A stretch of 32,138 nt of DNA, taken from positions 1 through 32,138 of the forward strand of contig JAQBPV010000306.1 in the NCBI GenBank assembly GCA_028287345.1. The letters run 5' to 3'. The stretch is from Gemmatimonadota bacterium (lineage in GTDB: Bacteria; Gemmatimonadota; Gemmatimonadetes; Gemmatimonadales; Gemmatimonadaceae). The translations under genes were made by a program, and so were the position numbers. The notes below the pieces were generated by a model. It was not told the DNA's origin. It searched no databases and saw nothing but the letters and a program-made list of their open reading frames with translations. This document shows, in pieces, positions 23,511-32,138 of the stretch (the first letter of the stretch is position 1; each line of letters begins with the position of its first letter).

Positions 23511-25262
23511 ATGCAGATTTCGTTCAATACCCGCTACCACATTCCCAGCGTGGGACTGGTGCTCGTCGCGTCCACGCTTGCCCTGACGAGTGCGTGCGGA
23601 GGCGCGCGTGCAACGAATACCGGCAGCGCGAGCGCGCCAGCTGATTCGATGTACGACCTCGTGATCGCCAACGGGCGTATCGTCGACGGCGCCGGCAATG
23701 CGTGGTTCTACGGCGACGTCGCGATTCGCGGCGACCGCATCGTAAGGATCGCGCGGCGCGGATCGCCGCTGAGTGGCGCGGCGCGGCGTCGCATCGACGC
23801 GACGGGAATGGTCGTCGCGCCGGGCTTCATCGACATCCAGGCGGGTGGCAACTACGTCTCCGGCGACGGACGTGACGTGAGCAAGGTGACGCAGGGGATC
23901 ACCACGGAAATCTTCGGCGAAGCGTACACCGGGGCGCCGATCAGCGAGCTCTCATTGGCGGACGCACCTGCAGCGGCGACGGCGACTGCGCGTCGGTTCA
24001 TGGGTGCGCGCGGCTTCGACGCGTGGCTGCGCGCCATGGAGTCGCACGGCATCTCACCGAACGTTGGATCGTTCGTCGGCGCGAGCACGCTGCGCTCATA
24101 TGGGATGGGGATGCACATGGGCGCGGCCAGCCCGGCAGCGATGGACGCGATGCGTGGCGCGATGCGCAACGCGATGGAGGACGGCGCATTCGGACTCGGC
24201 ACGGCGCTCATCTATCCGCCCGGCAACTACGCCAGCACGGAGGAGCTGATCGAGATCGTGAAGGCGATGGCGCCCTATGGCGGCATCTACATCACGCACA
24301 TGCGCTCCGAAGCCGATCAGGTGCTCGAGGCCATGGACGAGGCGATCCGCATCGGTCGCGAAGGTGGCGTGCCAGTGGAGATCTATCACCTCAAGGCGGC
24401 AGGTACGGCGAACTGGAAGAAGGAAGTCGCGATGATCGCCAAGATCGATTCCGCACGCACCGCGGGCTTCGACGTGCAGGCGAACATGTATCCGTACACC
24501 GCCGGTGGAACCGGACTGGCCGCGTGCCTGCCGCCATCTGCGTCTGCCGACGGCAAGTTGTTCGCGAACATCAACGATCCCGAGGCGCGTGCGAAGATCC
24601 GCGCCGAAGTGGCGAAGCCGACAAGCTTCTGGGAGAGCCTCTGCGAGCAGGCGACGCCACAGGGCGTGATGGTCGCTGCACTGCGCGACCCCTCGCTCCA
24701 GAAGTGGTCGGGTCATCGTCTGGGCGAAATCTCCGCAGCGATGGGAAAGGATTGGCTCGACACCGTGATGGAGCTTCTGCGCACCGAGAAGCGCGACATC
24801 GGGACGATGTACTTCCTCATGAACGAGGACAACGTCAAGCTGCAGCTCAAGCAGCCGTGGATGAAGATCGGCACCGACGCTGGGGGATCCGATCCCGACA
24901 GCACGAAGGCACTCGTGCATCCGCGCTCCTACGGGACGTATCCGCGCATCCTCGGCAAGTACGTGCGCGACGAGAAGGTGATTCCGCTCGAGGATGCCGT
25001 CCGCAAGATGACGAGTGCCGTCGCAGAGCGGTTGCTCATACCGGATCGTGGCCTGCTGCGACCCGGCATGTACGCGGACGTCGTCGTGTTCGATCCACTG
25101 CGCATTCAGGAGAACTCCACCTATGAGAAGCCATTGCAGCTCTCGACGGGCATGCACGTGGTGCTCATCAACGGCGTCGAAGTCGTGCGCGACGGCCGGC
25201 ACACAGGGGCGAAACCCGGGCGCATCGTGCGCGGGCCGGCGTGGCGTCCCACCGGGTCTTGA
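23511..25262 (+). CDS. N-acyl-D-amino acid deacylase-like amidohydrolase, likely lipoprotein
   Basis: A 583-aa exported amidohydrolase of the D-aminoacylase group, hydrolysing N-acyl-D-amino acids to D-amino acid and acid. The leader ends LALTSAC, a possible but imperfect lipobox. Ligands matching Alcaligenes D-aminoacylase are H263 (YITHMRSE), H293 (EIYHLKAAG), with the same 30-residue spacing as H220/H250, and D456 (IGTDAGG). The bridging Cys is Glu here (E137, FGEAYTG). The usual HxH after GFID is absent (Q110-A-G112). The C-terminal HPRSYGTYPRILGKY and ADVVVFDP segments are strongly family-like. Only the weakly bound metal site should be lost. ATG 23511 is chosen because it starts the leader. 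Confidence 0.88.
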   Translation: MQISFNTRYHIPSVGLVLVASTLALTSACGGARATNTGSASAPADSMYDLVIANGRIVDGAGNAWFYGDVAIRGDRIVRIARRGSPLSGAARRRIDATGMVVAPGFIDIQAGGNYVSGDGRDVSKVTQGITTEIFGEAYTGAPISELSLADAPAAATATARRFMGARGFDAWLRAMESHGISPNVGSFVGASTLRSYGMGMHMGAASPAAMDAMRGAMRNAMEDGAFGLGTALIYPPGNYASTEELIEIVKAMAPYGGIYITHMRSEADQVLEAMDEAIRIGREGGVPVEIYHLKAAGTANWKKEVAMIAKIDSARTAGFDVQANMYPYTAGGTGLAACLPPSASADGKLFANINDPEARAKIRAEVAKPTSFWESLCEQATPQGVMVAALRDPSLQKWSGHRLGEISAAMGKDWLDTVMELLRTEKRDIGTMYFLMNEDNVKLQLKQPWMKIGTDAGGSDPDSTKALVHPRSYGTYPRILGKYVRDEKVIPLEDAVRKMTSAVAERLLIPDRGLLRPGMYADVVVFDPLRIQENSTYEKPLQLSTGMHVVLINGVEVVRDGRHTGAKPGRIVRGPAWRPTGS

Positions 25263-25281
25263 TCACTCACAGGAGCTCGCA

Positions 25282-28200
25282 ATGCGAACACGGTTTAGGC
25301 AGCATCTCATGAGCAGATCGCTGGTTGCCGTGGCGCTCGTGGCCGCGACGATCAGTGTGACGGCCGCACGTCCCGCGCACGCCTTGCAGCAGGGCACCGC
25401 AATCATCACCGGTATGGTCACCGACGCGCGAAGCAAGCAGCCGGTGGCCGGCGCCTCAGTGACGATCGTCGGAACGAGATTCGGCGCACAGACGTCCGCC
25501 GACGGTCGCTACCGCATCGGCGGAGTGCCGAGTGGAAGCCCGGTGGTCTCGGCGAGACGCATTGGCTACGCGACGCAGCGACACACCGCCAACGTCACTG
25601 GCGATCAGGTCGTGAACTTCGACCTCGAGCCGGCCGCCGCGGCACTCGACGAGGTCGTCGTCACCGGTACGGCGGGTGGCGAGCTTCGCCGCTCGATCGG
25701 CAACGCGGTGTCAACGATCAATGCCGACGACGCCATCTCCAAGTCGGCCGCGCAGAGCGTGAGCTCGCTCATCGGCGCGCGCGCACCCGGCGTGATCATC
25801 GCGTCGACCACCGGACGACTGGGCGCAGGACCGTCCATCCAGATTCGCGGACGCAACAGCATCGGTCTCGACAACTCGCCGCTGCTGTTCGTCGACGGAG
25901 TGCGCGTGAACAACGCCACGAGCGCTGGTCCCGTTGCGCCTCCGGGCAGACTGGGTGGTCAGGCGTCCAACGTCTCCGGACGGTTGAACGACATCAGCCC
26001 CGAGGACATCGAGAGCATCGAGATCATCAAGGGCCCCGCCGCCGCGACGATCTACGGCACCGAGGCAGCGAACGGCGTGATCCAGATCATCACGAAGAAG
26101 GGATCGGCGGGAAACAAGCCTTCGACGACCATCAACGTCGAAGAGGGTACGATTTTCCTGCGCGATGCGGCGGGCCGAGTGCCCACCAACTATGCGAAGA
26201 ATGCAAGCGGGGCGATCATCGCGTGGAACGGCATCCAGGCCGAAGCGGATAGCGGCAGGCCTGTCTACAAAACCGGCCAGACGCGCAAGTACAACGCGTC
26301 GCTCTCGGGTGGCCGAGAGGCGCTGACGTTCTACGCGTCGACGAGCTACGAGAATGATCTCGGTGTCGAGCCGAACAATTCACTTCGGCAGGGCACGTTC
26401 CGCGCAAACCTCAACGTGCAGCCGTCGCCGAACCTCGACTTCTCGTCGAGCCTCGGCTACGTCTCGCTGTCGAGCCACCTCGGTGCAGACGTCGGGGCGT
26501 CGCCGTTGCTTGGTGCCATCGTCGGACATCCCTTGGTCTTCCCGGGTGGGCGCGGGTTCTATCCGGGCTTCACGCCCGACATTCCGCAGACGCTGTACGA
26601 CAACGCACAGGGGGTTCGCCGTTTTGTGGGCAGCGCGACGATCACGCATCGTCCCACGACGTGGTTCACGCACCACGTGATCGTCGGTGTGGACGAAACC
26701 GGCGACGACAGCCGCGCGATCGAACACTTCACGTCCCTGCCGTCACAGGTGGCATTGATCGGCGCCGTTGCGGCGGGCGGATCGATCGGCCAGACACTGC
26801 GGCACAACACCATCGTGTCGTCGGAATACACGGCGAGCGCGAAGGTGAACGTCAGCCCGGGGCTGAGCTCCGCGACGTCCGTGGGTGGACAGTTCTATCG
26901 CACGGAGCTCAACGCGAGCTTCCTCGGCGGCACCGGCTTCCCCGGACTCGGCGTCGAGACGGTAAACTCGGCGTCTTCGCCTGCCACCTCGACGCAGACG
27001 CAGACGCTGAATACGACGATCGGCGCCTATGGACAGCAGCAGTTCGGATGGCGCGAGCGGCTCTATCTCACCGCCGGCCTACGCGTCGACAACAACTCGG
27101 CGTTCGGCGACAAGCTGAAGTGGGTGACCTATCCGAAAGTCAGCGCTTCGTGGGTACTGAGTGAAGAGCCGTTCTGGAAGCAGAACGGCATCCTGAACTC
27201 GATGCGGCTGCGCGGCGCGTATGGACAGTCGGGCCGTCAGCCGGCGGCATTCTCTGCGCTGCGCACGTTCAGCCCGGCGCAGGGTCCCGGTGGCACGAGC
27301 GCCGTGACCCCGAACTCGATCGGCAACACGAATCTCAAGCCGGAGCGCGGCAGCGAAGTCGAGCTCGGATTCGAGACGCAGGTGTTCGATCGGCTCGGTC
27401 TCGACTTCACGTACTTCAACAAGAAGACGACCGACGTGATCATCAATCAGCCCGTGGCGCCGTCGAGTGGGTTCTACGTGGCCACGCCGGCGAACCTGGG
27501 GCGAGTAGACAATAAGGGAATCGAGTTGCTCGCGACGCTGCAGGCCGTGTCGCGGAAAAACTTCGCGTGGGACATCGTCGGCAACGTCGGCACCAACAAG
27601 GACGTCATCAAGGATCTCGGTGGCATCGGCGGCGTGGTGCTGAGCGCCGGCCAGACGAACGTCGTCGGTGGCCCGATCGGCGGCATCTACACGAAGCGCG
27701 TGGTGTCGGCAGATCGCGATCCAACGACCAACCTCGCGACGAACGTCCTCTGCGACGGTGGTGAGGGCAAGCCTGCCGTGGCATGCGCCAGCGCACCGTT
27801 CGTCTTCATCGGCACGCCGACGCCGAAGGTCTCTGGCTCCGTCGCGAACACCTTCACGTTCCTCAGTCACTTCCGGCTATACGGCCTGGTGGACTTCAAG
27901 CGCGGCAATCGCGTGGCGAACAACAACGAGCAGTTGCGCTGTACGGGTGCCGTGGGCGCCCCGCTCTGCCGCGCGAACTACTACCCACTCGAGTTCGACC
28001 CCGTGTACCTCGCCGAGCGCGTTGGTACGGCAGCGGCACAGGGGATCACCGATCAGTACTACCAGGACGGATCCTTCACGAAGCTGCGCGAGGTGTCGTT
28101 GACGTACACGCTGCCGCCAGCGCTGCTGCGCGGATACAACTCGGCGTCGATCACCTTCGCCGGCCGTGATCTTCACACCTGGACGGATTACGCGGGACTC

Positions 28201-28308
28201 GATCCCGAAGTGAACCTGAACAACGTCGCAACGACCGCCGCCACGGGCGACCAGGCCGTGACGCCGCCGCTCAGCCGGTTCATCGTGTCCTTCACCCTCA
28301 AGTTCTGA
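25282..28308 (+). CDS. SusC/RagA-type TonB-dependent outer-membrane receptor
   Basis: A 1008-aa outer-membrane transporter. A Sec signal peptide ends near AHA (residue ~35). Residues about 42-120 form a carboxypeptidase-regulatory-like domain (GMVTDARSKQPVAGASVTI, GRYRIGGVPSG), the mark of the SusC class. A TonB-box-like LDEVVVTGTA precedes the plug (about 130-240, with IRGRNSI, FVDGVRVN, IEIIKGPAAATIYG, ANGVIQIITKKG). The rest is a 22-strand barrel ending in the terminal aromatic of FTLKF. An AGGAG 6 nt before the ATG supports the start, 20 bp after the deacylase stop. With the SusD partner downstream it would import large substrates, here probably peptides or N-acyl-peptides given the rest of the operon. 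Confidence 0.93.
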   Translation: MRTRFRQHLMSRSLVAVALVAATISVTAARPAHALQQGTAIITGMVTDARSKQPVAGASVTIVGTRFGAQTSADGRYRIGGVPSGSPVVSARRIGYATQRHTANVTGDQVVNFDLEPAAAALDEVVVTGTAGGELRRSIGNAVSTINADDAISKSAAQSVSSLIGARAPGVIIASTTGRLGAGPSIQIRGRNSIGLDNSPLLFVDGVRVNNATSAGPVAPPGRLGGQASNVSGRLNDISPEDIESIEIIKGPAAATIYGTEAANGVIQIITKKGSAGNKPSTTINVEEGTIFLRDAAGRVPTNYAKNASGAIIAWNGIQAEADSGRPVYKTGQTRKYNASLSGGREALTFYASTSYENDLGVEPNNSLRQGTFRANLNVQPSPNLDFSSSLGYVSLSSHLGADVGASPLLGAIVGHPLVFPGGRGFYPGFTPDIPQTLYDNAQGVRRFVGSATITHRPTTWFTHHVIVGVDETGDDSRAIEHFTSLPSQVALIGAVAAGGSIGQTLRHNTIVSSEYTASAKVNVSPGLSSATSVGGQFYRTELNASFLGGTGFPGLGVETVNSASSPATSTQTQTLNTTIGAYGQQQFGWRERLYLTAGLRVDNNSAFGDKLKWVTYPKVSASWVLSEEPFWKQNGILNSMRLRGAYGQSGRQPAAFSALRTFSPAQGPGGTSAVTPNSIGNTNLKPERGSEVELGFETQVFDRLGLDFTYFNKKTTDVIINQPVAPSSGFYVATPANLGRVDNKGIELLATLQAVSRKNFAWDIVGNVGTNKDVIKDLGGIGGVVLSAGQTNVVGGPIGGIYTKRVVSADRDPTTNLATNVLCDGGEGKPAVACASAPFVFIGTPTPKVSGSVANTFTFLSHFRLYGLVDFKRGNRVANNNEQLRCTGAVGAPLCRANYYPLEFDPVYLAERVGTAAAQGITDQYYQDGSFTKLREVSLTYTLPPALLRGYNSASITFAGRDLHTWTDYAGLDPEVNLNNVATTAATGDQAVTPPLSRFIVSFTLKF

Positions 28309-28310
28309 CC

Positions 28311-29639
28311 ATGCGACTCCTCACTCATCGTCGTCACCTGGGCGCAGCGCTCGCACTCAGCCTGATGGCCACCGCGTCGGTCATCGCATGCACGGACATC
28401 ACGAGCCTGGCGCAAGAGAATCCAGGAGCGCTTTCCGGCAGCACGCTGTACGTCCCCGGCAATGCGCAGTTGATCGTGAATGGAGCCATCGGAGACTTCG
28501 AGTGCGCCTATGCGCGCTACGTCATCGGCAGCGGGCTCTTTACCGACGAACTTTCTGTCGGCATCTCCAATACCGCCAACTTCGACTACGACGCGCGTCG
28601 GGTGCTGACGAACGCCACCTACGGCACCAATAACTGCGCCGCGACGCCGAGCACCACACAGCAGCCAGGCATCTACACGCCGCTGTCCACGTCGCGAGCA
28701 ACGGCGGATACCGCTGCCGCCTACCTCGAGGTGTGGACCGATGCCGATGTGCCGAACCGGACCAAGTTGATTGGCCAGAGTTACGCGTATGCCGGCTATA
28801 GCTTGATTCTGCTCGGCGAGAGCATGTGCTCGGCGGCCATCAACCTCGGGCCGGAGATCCAGCCTGCGGCGCTGTTTGCCGAAGCAAAGATCCGCTTCGA
28901 CAAGGCGATCGCCGCGGCGACGGCGGCCAACGACGCAACGACGCTCAATCTCGCGCGCGTCGGTCGGGCGCGAGCACTTCTCGACCTGGGTGAGACGGCG
29001 AACCTGGCCGCCGCGGCTGCCGACGCCGCGCTCGTTCCCGCGACGTTCGTCCTGAACACATCGCCCGACGCAATCAACGCTCGGCGCCAGAACACGCTCT
29101 TCATCAACATCTCGCAGAGCTCATTCTCGACGGTCGACACGTCGTTCCGGAACGTGCTCATTCCTGGCGGCACCACGCAGGATCCACGCGTCGCCGTCAC
29201 GGATCTCGCCCGCAACGGGACGGCGACTGGTTCGCGTCTCTTCCTGCCCGCCAAGGCATCGACCAATGCTTCGCCGATGCGCATCGCGAGCTATGCCGAA
29301 GCGCAGCTGATCATCGCCGAGAACGCTGCGGCGACGAGTGACTTTGCTGCGGCCGTAACGGCGATCAACAACGCTCGTTCGCGCACGACTGGCCTGCCCA
29401 CCTTCGCACTCCTGCCCGGCGCCACTGCGGCGACGGTCAAAGCACAGATCATCGAAGAGCGTCGTCGCGAATTCTTCGTCGAAGGACACCGCCTTGGCGA
29501 CATCCGGCGGTACGGCCTGCCATTCACGCCGGCGGCCGGCGCGACGTATCAGTACGGCGGCCTGTACGGAACACAGACGTGCTTCCCGCTGCCCGACGTC
29601 GAGCGCATCAACAATCCAACGATCGCCAAGGGCGCTTGA
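28311..29639 (+). CDS. SusD/RagB-like outer-membrane lipoprotein
   Basis: A 442-aa substrate-capture lipoprotein that works as the lid of the SusC channel. The leader ends ASVIAC, so C27 would be lipidated. The body is helical with TPR-like repeats: residues about 140-215 (AYAGYSLILLGESMCSAAI), and a C-terminal segment around 385-405, EERRREFFVEGHRLGDIRRYG, which is the best-conserved SusD feature. It is shorter than many Bacteroidota SusD proteins (500-600 aa), as is common in Gemmatimonadota-like genomes. ATG lies 2 nt after the susC stop. The ligand cannot be read from sequence. Confidence 0.88.
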   Translation: MRLLTHRRHLGAALALSLMATASVIACTDITSLAQENPGALSGSTLYVPGNAQLIVNGAIGDFECAYARYVIGSGLFTDELSVGISNTANFDYDARRVLTNATYGTNNCAATPSTTQQPGIYTPLSTSRATADTAAAYLEVWTDADVPNRTKLIGQSYAYAGYSLILLGESMCSAAINLGPEIQPAALFAEAKIRFDKAIAAATAANDATTLNLARVGRARALLDLGETANLAAAAADAALVPATFVLNTSPDAINARRQNTLFINISQSSFSTVDTSFRNVLIPGGTTQDPRVAVTDLARNGTATGSRLFLPAKASTNASPMRIASYAEAQLIIAENAAATSDFAAAVTAINNARSRTTGLPTFALLPGATAATVKAQIIEERRREFFVEGHRLGDIRRYGLPFTPAAGATYQYGGLYGTQTCFPLPDVERINNPTIAKGA

Positions 29640-29644
29640 TCCAC

Positions 29645-30784
29645 ATGTCCGCCGTCTGCACATGGCGTCGTGCTCTCTTCGGCGCAATCGCCTACGGCGC
29701 CTGTGCCGGAGGGATTGCGTCGGCTCAGGCGATCTTGCCGCCGTCGCTGGAGCTGCGCGTTCCGAAAGCGCCGACACTCGGCACCGCAGAAAGTGGCTCG
29801 TTCCTGACGTACGAGTTGCACGTCACGAACTTCAGCGGGCAGCCGATGACGCTGAAGAGCGTCGACGTGCTGTCAGGTGACGCCACCCTCTTCACATTGG
29901 CCGACAGTGCGCTGACGCAAAGCATCGCTCGGCCAGGACAGACCGTTCCGGCGTCGGATCGCGCGAAGATCGCCGGAGGCACGCGCGCCGTGGTCTATCT
30001 CTGGGTGCCGGTCGATGCACGATCGGCCCCAGCGTCCATCCGGAATCGCGTGAAGGTCGAGCAAGGAACCGGCGACAGCACGCGCACGCAAGAACTCGAG
30101 GGTGCTGTCGTGTCCGTGTTGCGCATGGGCAGCGACATCGGGCCACCACTTCGCGGTGGAACATGGCTGGCTGGGAACGGGCCATCGGCGCGGTCGGGGC
30201 ATCGGCGTGCGCTGATACCGATTGGCGGCGCGCCCTCGATCGCACAGCGCTTCGCCATCGACTGGGTGCGCGTGAACGACACCGACAGTACGTACTCGGG
30301 AGATCGTCTCAAGAACGAGAACTACATCGCCGAAGGGAATGACGCGCTCGCTGTGGCGAACGGACGTGTCGTGGCGGTGAAGGATGGTCTTCCCGAGAAT
30401 GTGCCAGGCGTGAGCTCGCGTGCCGTGCCCATCACGCTCGAAACGGTCGGCGGGAATCACGTCATCATCGACATCGGCGGCGGCCGATATGCGTTCTACG
30501 CGCACCTCAAGCCAGGCGCAATTCTCGTGAAGGTTGGCGATACGGTGAAGAAGGGCCAGGTGATCGGTCTCGTTGGCAACACGGGCAACTCGACGGAGCC
30601 GCATCTCCACTTCCACATCTCCGACGGCAATTCTCCACTCGGCAGTGAAGGTGTGCCGTATGGTTTGGATTCGTTCGAGATCGTTGGTCGCTGCCGCACG
30701 TTCAACATCGGCTGCACGCGCGAGACGCCCAAGACGCGGCGCGGCGAGATCCCCCTCGAGAGCGTGTTGGTTCGCTTTCCATGA
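29645..30784 (+). CDS. Secreted M23-family peptidase
   Basis: A 379-aa exported protein. After a signal peptide ending at IASAQA, a beta-rich region (about 30-160) resembles an immunoglobulin-like domain, followed by an LytM/M23 domain (about 195-335). The Asp ligand D206 is in QRFAIDW, H287 in FYAHLKPG, and H320-x-H322 in PHLHFH. The His normally four residues before the Asp is R202, as in a subgroup of M23 proteins, so the metal site is not textbook and activity is unproven. M23 enzymes cut peptidoglycan cross-links or stem peptides, a source of D-amino-acid peptides. Starts 5 nt after the susD stop and overlaps the next gene by ATGA. Confidence 0.85.
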   Translation: MSAVCTWRRALFGAIAYGACAGGIASAQAILPPSLELRVPKAPTLGTAESGSFLTYELHVTNFSGQPMTLKSVDVLSGDATLFTLADSALTQSIARPGQTVPASDRAKIAGGTRAVVYLWVPVDARSAPASIRNRVKVEQGTGDSTRTQELEGAVVSVLRMGSDIGPPLRGGTWLAGNGPSARSGHRRALIPIGGAPSIAQRFAIDWVRVNDTDSTYSGDRLKNENYIAEGNDALAVANGRVVAVKDGLPENVPGVSSRAVPITLETVGGNHVIIDIGGGRYAFYAHLKPGAILVKVGDTVKKGQVIGLVGNTGNSTEPHLHFHISDGNSPLGSEGVPYGLDSFEIVGRCRTFNIGCTRETPKTRRGEIPLESVLVRFP

Positions 30785-32138
30785 GATCATGGCGCGTCGT
30801 CGGTCTCGCAGCTCTACTGGCCACCGCGCCGGCGCTGGTTGCTGCGCAAAGCGCGGGATATGACGTCGTCATCCGTAACGGTCGCGTGCTTGACGGATCT
30901 GGGAATCCGTGGATTCTCGCCGACGTCGCTATCAAGAACGGACGCTTCGCAAAGATCGGCGTCGTCCGCGAACAGGGACGCGTCGAGCTGGACGCCCGTG
31001 GCAAATATGTGTCGCCGGGGTGGATCGACGTGATGGACCAGTCGGGGAGCGTGCTCCGACGGAATCCACTCGCCGAGAACAAGCTGATGATGGGCGTGAC
31101 GACGGCGATTGGCGGTGAGGGTGGCACGCCTGTGCCGGCGAGCGAAGTCGCGAGCTACTTCAGGCAGCTCGAGCAGCAGGGCATCAGCATCAACTTCGGC
31201 AGCTACTTCAGCGAGACGCAGGCCCGCGTCGCCGTGCTGGGGATGTCGTCACGCGCGCCGACGAGCGCGGAGCTCGATCGCATGCGTGCAATCGTCGATA
31301 CGGCGATGCGCGGCGGCGCGATGGGAATGACTACGGCGCTGATCTACCCGCCGAGCAGCTATGCGACGACGAGCGAGTTGATCGAAGTCGGCAAGGCGGC
31401 GGCGCGCTATGGCGGCATCTACGCGAGCCACATTCGCGGTGAGGGTAAGGAAGTCGTGCAGTCGGTGGAAGAGGCGATCAGGATCGGCGAAGAGGCAGGC
31501 ATGCCTGTCGAGATCTTTCATCTCAAGGTCGCGTATCGTCCCGGCTGGGGTGTGCTGATGGATTCGCTGCGCCGCGTGATCGATGCGGCACGAGCGCGCA
31601 ATGTCGACGTTGCGGCTGACATGTATGTCTATACGGCTGGCGGAACGGGACTCGAGGCGACGATTCCCAGCTGGGCCTTCGACGGCGGCAGGGATTCCCT
31701 GCTCGCTCGGCTCGCGAATCCCACGATTCGCACGCGGCTCAAGGCCGAACAGAAGACAGGCGTGCCGGGATGGTGGAACATCGTCGAGGCGGCCGGCGGG
31801 TGGGACGGCGTCGTGCTGGCAAACGCGCGCAATCCGCAGAACGACCGATTCAACGGCAAGTCGCTCGCGCAAATCGGCAAGGAGCTCGGCAGGGACCCCG
31901 CCGACGTCGCCTTCGATTTCGTGGCGCAGGGGAGCGGCCGAGTCATGGCCATCTACTATATGATGAGCGAAGGGGACATCGAGACGGCACTCCGCTTTCC
32001 ATGGATCAGCATCGGCAGCGACGCCGGCGCCGCCGCGAAGGCGGGCGGTGGCGACGACCTCGGCCTTCCGCACCCACGGTCGTATGGCAATGCGGTGCGG
32101 GTCATCGCCAAGTACGTGAAGGAGCGCAACGTCATCTC
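30781..32138 (+). CDS. Second N-acyl-D-amino acid deacylase-like amidohydrolase, 3'-truncated by window end
   Basis: At least 452 residues, open to the end of the window. A signal peptide (MRSWRVVGLAALLATAPALVAAQ) is followed by VIRNGRVLDGSGNPW and the amidohydrolase barrel. H217 (YASHIRGE) and H247 (EIFHLKVA) keep the 30-residue spacing of the family; D414 is in IGSDAG and the Cys bridging position is E113 (GGEGGTP). As in the first deacylase of the operon, the HxH motif is missing (M85-D-Q87 after GWID). The two proteins are diverged paralogs, so they may take different N-acyl-D-amino acids. The ATG overlaps the M23 stop by 4 nt (ATGA), which places it in the same operon. No lipobox is seen, so it is probably soluble in the periplasm. 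Confidence 0.87.
   Translation, partial: MRSWRVVGLAALLATAPALVAAQSAGYDVVIRNGRVLDGSGNPWILADVAIKNGRFAKIGVVREQGRVELDARGKYVSPGWIDVMDQSGSVLRRNPLAENKLMMGVTTAIGGEGGTPVPASEVASYFRQLEQQGISINFGSYFSETQARVAVLGMSSRAPTSAELDRMRAIVDTAMRGGAMGMTTALIYPPSSYATTSELIEVGKAAARYGGIYASHIRGEGKEVVQSVEEAIRIGEEAGMPVEIFHLKVAYRPGWGVLMDSLRRVIDAARARNVDVAADMYVYTAGGTGLEATIPSWAFDGGRDSLLARLANPTIRTRLKAEQKTGVPGWWNIVEAAGGWDGVVLANARNPQNDRFNGKSLAQIGKELGRDPADVAFDFVAQGSGRVMAIYYMMSEGDIETALRFPWISIGSDAGAAAKAGGGDDLGLPHPRSYGNAVRVIAKYVKERNVI

Noticed and set aside
24096-25202. 368-codon - strand open frame inside the first deacylase gene
   Set aside because: The sense strand encodes a complete D-aminoacylase with conserved motifs; the antisense product has shadow-type composition.
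1-32138. CRISPR arrays, tRNA/rRNA genes, integrase or transposase genes
   Set aside because: No regular direct-repeat array, no recognisable RNA gene and no recombinase motif were seen on either strand.

Overview
The window is GC-rich chromosomal DNA, densely coded almost entirely on the + strand, with many 4-nt stop/start overlaps (ATGA, GTGA) and frequent GTG starts. A diderm is indicated by an LPS-type glycosyltransferase, a SusC/SusD outer-membrane pair, a secreted tricorn-like S41 protease and secreted D-aminoacylases. This combination fits a member of the Gemmatimonadota. That placement is inference from gene content, because no rRNA or other phylogenetic marker is present.

Region 1 (1-10.6 kb) is mostly housekeeping. 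It holds the 3' end of a family 9 glycosyltransferase, a ROK sugar kinase and a PfkB kinase. A three-gene block follows: a STAS-like/HATPase protein, a STAS-like/winged-helix protein and a 102-aa unknown. Next come a trans-sulfuration PLP enzyme, an AI-2E-type permease and the division module ftsE-ftsX-envC. The EnvC-like protein has a metal-ligand-free LytM domain and no obvious ATG/GTG start. A zinc-ribbon protein and endonuclease IV end the run. All these genes point the same way and mostly overlap or abut.

Region 2 (10.6-12.8 kb) starts with a 193-bp imperfect palindrome between convergent genes. YaeQ and a 91-aa unknown lie on the - strand, and an acyl-ACP desaturase is divergent on the + strand, ending in a strong hairpin.

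Region 3 (12.9 kb to the end) is the most interesting. A GntR/FCD regulator (- strand) sits among a secreted tricorn-like protease, a secreted S12 serine hydrolase and a nine-gene operon that runs off the window. The order is GNAT transferase, N-acylamino-acid racemase/OSBS-type enolase, M20D amidohydrolase, APC permease, N-acyl-D-amino-acid deacylase, SusC, SusD, M23 peptidase, second deacylase. The first three reproduce the published route in Geobacillus that turns D-amino acids irreversibly into L-amino acids (N-succinylation, racemisation, desuccinylation). The remaining genes look like the outer-membrane, periplasmic and inner-membrane supply line for D-amino-acid-containing peptides or N-acyl-D-amino acids.

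A TGGTATACCA palindrome lies upstream of the S12 gene (and so beside gntR) and upstream of the nine-gene operon. At both places it has the same spacing to -35/-10-like hexamers. A degenerate copy precedes the tricorn-like gene. I propose one GntR-controlled regulon for salvage of D-amino-acid-containing peptides, possibly from peptidoglycan. Individual enzyme families are read from motifs; substrate and regulon claims are inference.
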